In this document: positions 19,097 through 25,623 of the stretch, piece by piece
Position numbering within the stretch: the first letter of the stretch is position 1
Layout: every line of letters starts with the position of its first letter
Made by a program: the position numbers and the translations under genes
Source of the DNA: Trebonia sp964581815
GTDB lineage: Bacteria; Actinomycetota; Actinomycetes; Streptosporangiales; Streptosporangiaceae
Reading direction: 5' to 3'
Length of the DNA stretch: 64,000 bases
NCBI GenBank assembly: GCA_964581815.1
Contig: CAZORE010000013.1
Coordinates: forward strand, 1 to 64,000
Notes under the pieces: generated by a model
The model's database searches: none
The model's input: only the letters and a program-made list of their open reading frames with translations
What the model was told of the DNA's origin: nothing

Positions 19097-19930
19097 GTGA
19101 GCACTGTGCTAGACGACTTCTCCATGGAGATGACCGGCAAGGACGTGTCGAAGGTGGAAGCCGCCGCGAACGTGATCCCGCCCGGTACCAGGATCAACGT
19201 CACGTTCCTTGAGAACGAGGACCTGGCCATGCGGGTCGGTGCCGCGGCGGCCGTCAAGCGGCTTGGCTTCACCCCGGTCCCGCACATTTCCTCCCGGCGG
19301 ATCAAGTCGCAGGAGATGCTCGAGGAGTACCTGGAGGCGCTGCGCGACGTCGGGGCGGCGGAGAACGTCCTCGTCATCGGCGGCGACCCGACCGTGGCGA
19401 TGGGCCCGTACGAGGAATCCCTCGCCGTGATCGAGTCCGGCGTGCTCCAGCCGTACGGCGTCCGGCACATCTCCACTGGCGGCCACCCGTCTGGCGACCC
19501 GAACATCCCGGGCGACGTGCTCTGGTCGGCGATGCAGCGGAAGGCCGCGGCGCTGTCCCGGCTGGGCATCCCCGGCACGATCATCACCCAGGTCGACTTC
19601 GACGTCGACCGCGTGCTGCAGTGGCTCGGCGAGGTCCGCGAGCACGGCGTCGAGTTGCCGGTGCGCGTGGGCGTCCCCGGCCCCGCCAGCGTCAAGCTGC
19701 TGCTCGGCTTCGCCTCCCGGCTTGGCCTGTCCACGTCAACCACGATCGCGAAGAAATACGGCCTGTCGGTCACCAACCTGCTCGGCAAGGCGGGTCCCGA
19801 CCGGTTCATCCGCGACCTGCAGGCCGGCCTCGACCCGGCCAAGCACGGCGAGGTCAAGCTGCACTTCTATACCTTCGGCGGCTTCAAGACGACGGCGGAG
19901 TGGATCGCGAACTTCCAGCAGGAGTTCTGA
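19097..19930 (+). CDS. Methylenetetrahydrofolate reductase family protein (MetF2-like)
   Basis: 277 residues from a GTG at 19097. The MTHFR TIM-barrel signatures are NVLVIGGDP near residue 95, then HPSGDPN and ITQVDFDVDR. It lacks the usual MetF N-terminal FEFFPP strand: here the corresponding site reads INVTFLENED, as in the divergent MetF2-type proteins linked to C1-unit metabolism. An upstream ATG would add about 31 residues of poor coding look. Reduction or oxidation of the folate C1 unit is inferred from the family only. Confidence 0.75.
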   Translation: MSTVLDDFSMEMTGKDVSKVEAAANVIPPGTRINVTFLENEDLAMRVGAAAAVKRLGFTPVPHISSRRIKSQEMLEEYLEALRDVGAAENVLVIGGDPTVAMGPYEESLAVIESGVLQPYGVRHISTGGHPSGDPNIPGDVLWSAMQRKAAALSRLGIPGTIITQVDFDVDRVLQWLGEVREHGVELPVRVGVPGPASVKLLLGFASRLGLSTSTTIAKKYGLSVTNLLGKAGPDRFIRDLQAGLDPAKHGEVKLHFYTFGGFKTTAEWIANFQQEF

Positions 19931-20002
19931 CCTCTCACCGTGCGGACCGCGCGGGACCGGGCTGGCCCTCGGCGCCCTCGAGAGCCAGCCGCCGGGATGG
20001 CT

Positions 20003-21345
20003 TCAGGTTTTGCTGAGGCCGAAGGTGATCCGGTAGTCGCAGACTCCCGAGCAGGTGAAGACGCTGGTGGCGTCGTCGTCCACGTAGGAGTACGCGTACG
20101 GTTCGGCGCTTTTGAAGACCGCGGCGTAGTCGACGGGCCACTTCGCCGGGTCGCAGGCGGACCGGGACGACCACTGGCCGCGGCAGCAGAGCTGGTCGCC
20201 GCCGAGCCGGGCGCACGCGGAGATGCAGCCGACCACCGCGCCGCCCGCCGTGACGTCGAGCGCGCTCGGGCAGGCGACGGGTTTGGTGCAGCCGGCCGGC
20301 ACGCACCCGTTCGGGCTGATCTTGTCTTTCGTCCCGCCGGAAGACTTGGTGATGTTGATGTACATCGGGAGGTTCGACCCGTCGACCATGCTCACGTCGT
20401 AGAAGTCGAGGCCCTTCCAGGCGTCGAAGTTGACCTCGGCGAGCGTGGCGGGGATCGTGCCCCAGCCCTTGCACTGGAACAGGCCGCCGCAGTCGCCCGT
20501 CTGGCAGTGCCCGGTCCCGGCGCTATTGAAGACGCAGCCGGTGCGGCCCCAGAAGCGCGTGTTCAGGTTGTTCGGCGTGGTGATCGTGACGCTCTGCCCG
20601 GCGGGCAGCACCCAGCCGGTGGCCGCGAGCGGCGTGCTCGCGTTGGGCGCGGCGGCGACCCAGATCGTCTGTGACATCTGGTTGACGAACGTCACCAGGC
20701 GCCGGTCGCCGGACGGCTGGCCTGTGGACGGCTGGCCTGTGGACGGCTGGCCNNNNNNNNNNNNNNNNNNNNNNNNNNNNNNNNNNNNNNNNNNNNNNNN
20801 NNNNNNNNNNNNNNNNNNNNNNNNNNNNNNNNNNNNNNNNNNNNNNNNNNNNGGCGCCGGTCGCCGGACGGCTGGCCTGTGGACGGCTGGCCTGTGGACG
20901 GCTGGCCTGTGGACGGCTGGCCGGCGGCCCCCGAGGGGGGTGGCCCGGAGGCCGCCGGGGCTGACTGGGAGGCGCCGCCGCTTGCGGCGGACCCCGTGGG
21001 CGCCGGCGTGGCCGGGCCGGGACGCCGTGACGGCGGCATCGTCGCGGCCGTCGCGGCGGCCGTCAGGCCCGGTGACGCACCGACCGCGGCCGTCGCCCTG
21101 GCCGAGGCGGCGGCCGAGGCTGACGCGGCACCGCCCGAGGCGGCGGTCGCGGCGGTCGCGCCCGTGCCCTGACTGCCCGCCGCGGCGGTTCCCGGCCCGC
21201 TCGCCGCGCCGCCGCCCAGGCCCGCGCAGCCCGCTGTGAAGGCGACCGCGGCCAGCGCGGCCGTCGCCGCGAACGCCCGCGCTCGCCAGGGCCGCCGCCT
21301 GCCACGGCCGGGTTTGCCCGCCTCGTTATGACCGCCGGTTGTCAC
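20003..21345 (-). CDS. Secreted lipoprotein with thaumatin domain (split only by an assembly artefact)
   Basis: The GTG start at 21345 has GGGAGG eight bases upstream. A basic n-region, hydrophobic core and imperfect lipobox FTAGC (Cys40) lead to an Ala/Ser/Gly linker ending in GQPST repeats. The thaumatin domain follows from about residue 167. The PROSITE-type signature GHCQTGDCGGLFQC and the hallmark DFYDVSMVDGSNLP are exact, with many Cys. A 100-N gap interrupts the linker, but the 55 bases on each side are identical. Merging them gives one in-frame 395-residue protein. Thaumatin-like proteins bind or cut beta-1,3-glucans; they are rare in bacteria. It diverges from the sigma-GH128 gene. 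Confidence 0.85.
20698..20907. repeat. 15-bp tandem repeat with gap (20753-20852) flanked by identical 55-base ends
   Basis: Bases 20698-20752 and 20853-20907 are identical. Both contain GGACGGCTGGCCTGT units, which encode the PSTGQ linker repeats of the thaumatin lipoprotein. The pattern is that of two contigs overlapping by 55 bases that were scaffolded without merging. The real repeat number is uncertain. Confidence 0.9.
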
Positions 21346-21401
21346 CCGCGTCCTCCCTGTGCTTGTCTGCTTCCGTTCTGGAGACGGGGCGGAAGGCGGT
21401 C

Positions 21402-21436
21402 GGATAACAGAAAACCATCCGGATTTTCCGTTATCC
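21402..21436. promoter_or_regulatory. 35-bp hyphenated palindrome between the divergent thaumatin and sigma-GH128 genes
   Basis: GGATAACAGAAAA and TTTTCCGTTATCC are reverse complements apart from one position, around a 9-base centre. It ends 29 bases before the sigma-GH128 ATG and begins 56 bases before the thaumatin GTG. On both strands a GGATAAC box lies about 20 bases from a GTT box, loosely like an ECF -35/-10 pair. It is the natural candidate site for shared autoregulation. Confidence 0.6.
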
Positions 21437-21465
21437 AGGGTGCCGCGTGGTGTCTCCTAGTCGTG

Positions 21466-23382
21466 ATGCGAACTCCGCCTGGTGCCGACGAGGAACTCGC
21501 CACCGTCGTCGCCGCGGGCCACGGTGACCGCGGCGCGATTGCCGCCCTGGCCGCCGGCTACCTGCCGCTCGTCTACAACGTCGTCGGCCGGGCCATGAAC
21601 GGCCACCCGGACGTGGACGACGTGGTGCAGGAGACCATGCTGCGCGCGGTCCGCGGCATCGGCGAGCTGCGTGACCCGGCGGCGTTCCGTGCGTGGCTGG
21701 TGGCGATCGCGATCAGGCAGGTGCGCGACTCCTACCGGGACCGCCTGGCCCGGCCGCCCGCGGTCGACTGCGATGTGCCAGCACCCGACTTCGCCGACCA
21801 GGCCATCGAGCGGCTCGGCCTGTCCGGCCAGCGCCTGGCGGCGGCGGAGGCCATCCGCTGGCTGGATGACGATGACCGGCCGGTGCTTGCCCTGTGGTGG
21901 CAGGAAGCGGCGGGCCGGATCACGCGGGCCGAGCTGGCCGCGGGGCTCGGCCTGACGCCGGCGCACGCCGCCGTCCGGGTGGCGAGGATGAAGGAGCGCC
22001 TGGTCACGTCCCGCATGGTGGTGCACGCGCTGCGGCGGCGGCCGCGGTGCGAGACCCTCGCCGCCATCACGGGCGCGGGGGACGAAGCGCCGAGCCCGCT
22101 CTGGCGCAAGCGGCTCGCCCGGCACGTCAGGGACTGCCCGTGGTGCCTGGCCGGCGCCGGCCAGATGATCCCGGCGGAGCAACTGCTCGGCGGGCTGCCG
22201 CTGCTGACGGTGCCGGCCGCGCTGGCGGGCCGGACGCTCGCGCGCGTGTCCGGCCACCTGTCCGGCCAGGCGGCGATGACCGGGCCGCCGGCGCCGCCCG
22301 GGCACCTGGGGGCGCACGGCCAGCTGGAGGTCAGCCGCGGCGCGAGGGGGCTGAGCGCCGCCCGGCACGCCCGGCACGCCCGGCACGCCCGGCTGCTGTC
22401 GCATGGCGCTGCCCTTTCCGCGCCGCCCAAGCTGATCGCGGTGTCGCTCGCGGTGGTGGCCTGCGCAGCCGGGGGGACGTTCGCGGTTGTTCATGCGGGC
22501 CGGCCGGCCCCGCCGCGCCCGACGAGCAGCGTGACGGCGTCACCGCTCGCGGCGCGCCCCGTGCCGCTGGTCACGCAGTCGGCCCGCGCGCGGCACCCGG
22601 CGGCCAAGCCCCCGCCCCCGCCGCCCGCGACCGCGACCGCGACCAGCCAGCGTAAGGGCGTGAGCACATGGAACTTCAGCGGCGTGCAACAGGCGCTCGC
22701 CGATTCCGGCGCGTCCTGGTACTACAACTGGGGCGCGACACCGAACGGCATCACCGGGCCGGCTGGCGTCAGCTACGTCCCGATGATCTGGGGCGCGGCC
22801 AGCGTCACCGACGCGAACCTGGCCCAGGTCAGCGATGAGGGCCACGTCCTGCTCGGTTTCAACGAGCCCGACCTGGCCAGCCAGTCGAACATGAGCGTGG
22901 CGCAGGCGCTCGCGCTATGGCCCAGGCTCATGGCCACCGGCATGTCCCTGGGCAGCCCCGCGGTCGCGTCCGGCGCGGCCACACCGGGCGGCTGGCTCGA
23001 CCAGTTCATGGCGGGCGCCAAAGCGCGCGGCTACCGGGTGGACTTCATCACCGTGCACTGGTACGGCGGCGACTTCCGCACCGGCCCGGCCGTCCAGGAA
23101 CTCGAGTCGTACCTGCAGGCGATCTACGGCCGGTACCATCTGCCGGTCTGGGTTACCGAGTTCGCCCTCACCAGCTACAGCGGCGCGGCGGCGACGTTCC
23201 CGAGCGAGGCGCAGCAGGCCGCGTTCCTCTCCGCGGCCACGACGATGCTCGACGGGCTGTCCTACGTGCAGCGCTACGCCTGGTTCGCACTGCCTACCTC
23301 GGCGGGCAGCGGGACGACCGGCCTGTTCGGCCCAGGCCCGTCAGTCACCCAGGTCGGCCGCGCCTTCGAGTCGGCCAGGTAG
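21466..23382 (+). CDS. ECF sigma factor fused to zinc anti-sigma motif, TM helix and extracellular GH128-like glycoside hydrolase
   Basis: 638 residues in one open frame. Sigma-70 region 2 covers about 32-95 (DVDDVVQETMLRAVRGI) and region 4 about 125-185. The anti-sigma zinc motif HX3CX2C follows (His220, Cys224, Cys227). After a flexible stretch comes one membrane helix (322-344), a Pro-rich linker and, from about 398, a clan GH-A barrel like the Asl1/GH128 endo-beta-1,3-glucanases. Its acid/base candidate is Glu467 in GFNEPDL and the nucleophile candidate is Glu565 in WVTEF. The sigma part should be cytosolic and the hydrolase outside. I infer a glucan-sensing sigma factor that may need proteolytic release. 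It diverges from the thaumatin lipoprotein. Confidence 0.9.
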   Translation: MRTPPGADEELATVVAAGHGDRGAIAALAAGYLPLVYNVVGRAMNGHPDVDDVVQETMLRAVRGIGELRDPAAFRAWLVAIAIRQVRDSYRDRLARPPAVDCDVPAPDFADQAIERLGLSGQRLAAAEAIRWLDDDDRPVLALWWQEAAGRITRAELAAGLGLTPAHAAVRVARMKERLVTSRMVVHALRRRPRCETLAAITGAGDEAPSPLWRKRLARHVRDCPWCLAGAGQMIPAEQLLGGLPLLTVPAALAGRTLARVSGHLSGQAAMTGPPAPPGHLGAHGQLEVSRGARGLSAARHARHARHARLLSHGAALSAPPKLIAVSLAVVACAAGGTFAVVHAGRPAPPRPTSSVTASPLAARPVPLVTQSARARHPAAKPPPPPPATATATSQRKGVSTWNFSGVQQALADSGASWYYNWGATPNGITGPAGVSYVPMIWGAASVTDANLAQVSDEGHVLLGFNEPDLASQSNMSVAQALALWPRLMATGMSLGSPAVASGAATPGGWLDQFMAGAKARGYRVDFITVHWYGGDFRTGPAVQELESYLQAIYGRYHLPVWVTEFALTSYSGAAATFPSEAQQAAFLSAATTMLDGLSYVQRYAWFALPTSAGSGTTGLFGPGPSVTQVGRAFESAR

Positions 23383-23389
23383 CCGCAAA

Positions 23390-23430
23390 TTCGGGACGTT
23401 CGTCCTGGTCAGCAGGGCTGTCGTCCCTGG
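23390..23430 (+). promoter_or_regulatory. Two DosR-like boxes upstream of the stress-protein gene
   Basis: TTCGGGACGTTCGTCCTGGT (23390-23409) matches the mycobacterial DosR consensus TTSGGGACTWWAGTCCCSAA at most fixed positions. A second, weaker match on the other strand covers 23414-23430 (CCAGGGACGACAGCCCT). They lie about 100-140 bases upstream of a universal stress protein gene, a classic DosR target. Confidence 0.5.
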
Positions 23431-23531
23431 TTGAGTTACCCGTCGCCGGGCCATCGTGTGAAGGCGGGAACTACCGGGCGGACCTGGCAGGCGGGGCCGT
23501 CGGCCGGAGCGACGAGGCGCGGAGGATGACG

Positions 23532-23987
23532 ATGACTGAGAGCAGCGGGCGGATCGTGGTGGGCGTCGACGGGTCGGAGTCGTCCAAGGCCGCCCTGGCC
23601 TGGGCGGTGCGGCAGGCGGCGCTGACCGGGGCGAAGGTCGACGCGGTGCACGCGTGGCGCAATCCGGTCTCCTACAGCTACGGGTACGGCTACGCGATGG
23701 TCCTGCCGGTAACCGACCTTCAGAAGTTCGCCCGGGAGGCCCTTGACGAGGCCATCGCCGCGGTGGCGGACCTGGCGCCGGGCGTCGACATCCGGCCGGT
23801 GGTCGTGGAGGACAACCCGGCGCAGGCGCTGCTCGACGCCGCCAAGGGCGCGGACCTGCTGGTAGTCGGCAGCCGTGGGCACGGCGGGTTCACCGAGGCG
23901 CTGCTCGGCTCGGTCGGCCAGCACTGCGTGCACCACGCGGAGTGCCCGGTCGTCGTCCTGCGCGGCGCGCGGCCCGACGCCGCCTGA
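23532..23987 (+). CDS. Universal stress protein family (UspA), ATP-binding type
   Basis: 151 residues. The N-terminal strand IVVGVDGSESSKAALAWA and the full nucleotide loop GSRGHGGFTEALLGSVGQHCVHHAECPVVVL (G-x2-G-x9-G-S) are present, so ATP binding is likely, unlike in the other stress protein of this window. The start at 23532 is preferred over the ATG at 23526 because GGAGG sits six bases before it. Two DosR-like boxes lie upstream, which suggests induction by hypoxia or nitric oxide. Confidence 0.9.
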   Translation: MTESSGRIVVGVDGSESSKAALAWAVRQAALTGAKVDAVHAWRNPVSYSYGYGYAMVLPVTDLQKFAREALDEAIAAVADLAPGVDIRPVVVEDNPAQALLDAAKGADLLVVGSRGHGGFTEALLGSVGQHCVHHAECPVVVLRGARPDAA

Positions 23988-24051
23988 ACGCGGCGGGTGC
24001 CTTCCAGGGTGGGCCGGGAGGGCGCCCGCCGTCCGGCCGCTTGCCGTGCGT

Positions 24052-24261
24052 CCGGGCTAGCCGGGCTAGCCGGGCTAGCCGGGCTGGCTCACCTTTGCCT
24101 CTGCGTNNNNNNNNNNNNNNNNNNNNNNNNNNNNNNNNNNNNNNNNNNNNNNNNNNNNNNNNNNNNNNNNNNNNNNNNNNNNNNNNNNNNNNNNNNNNNN
24201 NNNNNNCCGGGCTAGCCGGGCTAGCCGGGCTAGCCGGGCTGGCTCACCTTTGCCTCTGCGT
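24052..24261. repeat. CCGGGCTAG tandem repeat with gap (24107-24206) flanked by identical 55-base ends
   Basis: Bases 24052-24106 equal 24207-24261. Each copy holds three CCGGGCTAG 9-mers and a variant, then the 3' end of the SRPBCC gene. This is a second unmerged 55-base contig overlap; the N run here probably represents no missing DNA. The repeats lie between two convergent genes and may help end transcription. Confidence 0.85.
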
Positions 24262-24721
24262 ACTGCTTGAGTGCGGCCATGGTGCGCAGGTTCTCCTTGT
24301 CGAAGCTCGCGGTCGCGAGCCGCCGCAGCGGCCGGAACACGAACGGCATCGTGAAATCGAGTACCAGCCACCGGCTGACCGCGGTCGCGCCGTCCTGCTG
24401 CTCAATGGAGTAGTGGATGTGCACGTCGATGGCCGCCGCGAGCTGCCTGACGTGGATCGTGTGCTGGAAGTCCACGGAGCCGGGCGGCTGGAACCCGGTC
24501 ACCGTGCCCCACCAGTCCTTGCCGGCCTCGCCCGGCTTCCCGTCGTGGTACCGGCTACCGCGCTGCACCGGGTACGGCTCGACATCGGTCGTCTGGCCGT
24601 ACGCCGCGGATCCCGGCAGCCACTCACCGTAGTTCGGCAGGTCGGATAGCAGCCGGAACAGCAGGTCGGCCGGCGCTTGAATCGAGGATGTATAGAACTT
24701 GTGCCACTGAGACCGGGCCAT
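24230..24721 (-). CDS. SRPBCC-family (polyketide cyclase/START-like) protein
   Basis: 163 residues with the helix-grip fold pattern: an N-terminal strand ending at the family motif IQAPADLLFRLLSDLPNYGEWLP, a central group of beta strands and a long C-terminal helix (FDKENLRTMAALKQYAEA). Members bind hydrophobic ligands or act as cyclases; the ligand is unknown. The last codons are repeated across the assembly gap, and the intact copy is the one right of the gap. It converges with the stress-protein gene. Confidence 0.8.
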   Translation of the reverse strand: MARSQWHKFYTSSIQAPADLLFRLLSDLPNYGEWLPGSAAYGQTTDVEPYPVQRGSRYHDGKPGEAGKDWWGTVTGFQPPGSVDFQHTIHVRQLAAAIDVHIHYSIEQQDGATAVSRWLVLDFTMPFVFRPLRRLATASFDKENLRTMAALKQYAEAKVSQPG

Positions 24722-24884
24722 GACCCAACATTAGGTGGGCCGAACCGCTTTTTGGTGAACGAGGCGGCGTTGAACCTGCCCGCTGTCACGTGAGGCCGCA
24801 CCACCGGTGGCCGCCGGGCGGGGTGCATGGGCATTCCCCGCCCGGCAGCGGTGCTCGAAGGAGCGGCGGCGTCGGGCGCAGCGC

Positions 24885-25541
24885 TCAGGAGGACTTGGGC
24901 ATCAGCACCGAGCTGATGATGTAGACCGTCGCGTTGGCGGTCTGGACATTGCCGCACACCACGTCGGCGCCGTTGACGGTGTAGGTGCCGGCGCTCATGG
25001 CGGTGGTGACCGTGCCGCCTTCCAGCGTCTTGAGCGTCTTGCCCGACGCCAGCTGAGCGGGCGTGTACCGGCCGGACACGACGTGATACGTGAGGATCTT
25101 GGTGAGCTCGGGCTTGCTGGCCAGCACGCTGTCCAGGGTCGAGGCCGGGATCTTGGCGAACGCGGCGTTGTCCGGCGCGAACACCGTGATGCCGCTCGCC
25201 GCGTTCAGCGTGTCGACGAGGCCGGCCTTCTTGACCGCCGTGACGAGGGTGGACAGTACCGGGTTGGCGGACGCGGCGGTGGCGACCGGCGCGGTGGCCA
25301 TGCCGGTGAAGCTGCCCGCGCCGGTCTGGGGCACCGATGAGCACCCCGGGCCGAAGTCGGTCATGCTCGCGGCCGAGCCGGAGGCGCCGGACGCCATCGC
25401 CGGCGATGACGACGACGCCATGGGCGACGACGCGGCCGGCGCCGCTGCCGTGGTGCTCGACGAGGAGGAGCCGCACGCGGCGGCACCCAAGGCGAGGCTC
25501 GCGGCGATGCCCGGTACGACGAGCAGGCGGAGGTTCTTCAA
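24885..25541 (-). CDS. Fasciclin-domain lipoprotein (MPT70/MPT83-like)
   Basis: 218 residues. TTG is the start, since GGGAG lies a few bases upstream and no better codon exists. The signal peptide ends in lipobox GAAAC; a Ser/Ala/Met-rich linker leads to one fasciclin domain (TVFAPDNAAFAKIP, ILTYHVVSGRYTP, VYIISSVLMP). In mycobacteria this family is a main SigK target exported to the cell surface. Here it follows the molybdopterin oxidoreductase and diverges from sigK, with a SigK-like promoter of its own. Confidence 0.9.
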   Translation of the reverse strand: MKNLRLLVVPGIAASLALGAAACGSSSSSTTAAAPAASSPMASSSSPAMASGASGSAASMTDFGPGCSSVPQTGAGSFTGMATAPVATAASANPVLSTLVTAVKKAGLVDTLNAASGITVFAPDNAAFAKIPASTLDSVLASKPELTKILTYHVVSGRYTPAQLASGKTLKTLEGGTVTTAMSAGTYTVNGADVVCGNVQTANATVYIISSVLMPKSS

Positions 25542-25560
25542 GGTTTTCTCCCTAACTAGC

Positions 25561-25588
25561 GTTTCGTTCCTGTGCTGGCCTTGATGTG
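25561..25588 (-). promoter_or_regulatory. SigK-like promoter of the fasciclin lipoprotein
   Basis: On the minus strand CACATC is followed after exactly 16 bases by CGAAAC. The spacing and the CGAA core match two other promoters at this locus. The -10 box ends 19 bases before the TTG start, leaving room for the GGGAG ribosome site. Confidence 0.5.
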
Positions 25589-25623
25589 AGATGGCAGGTT
25601 GCCCTCGGTTGCCCTCCTGACGC

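Noticed and set aside
21763..21792. Possible break between sigma and hydrolase parts at a lower-scoring stretch
   Set aside because: The frame is open from 21466 to 23382 and codon use stays typical, so one protein is the simplest reading.
22357..22395. HAR-HAR-HAR repeat in the sigma-GH128 linker as a metal-binding site
   Set aside because: It follows from a short DNA repeat in a flexible linker and there is no further support.
24052..24261. Short repeats resembling a CRISPR array
   Set aside because: The 9-mers are directly adjacent without spacers, and the larger duplication is an assembly overlap; no cas genes are near.
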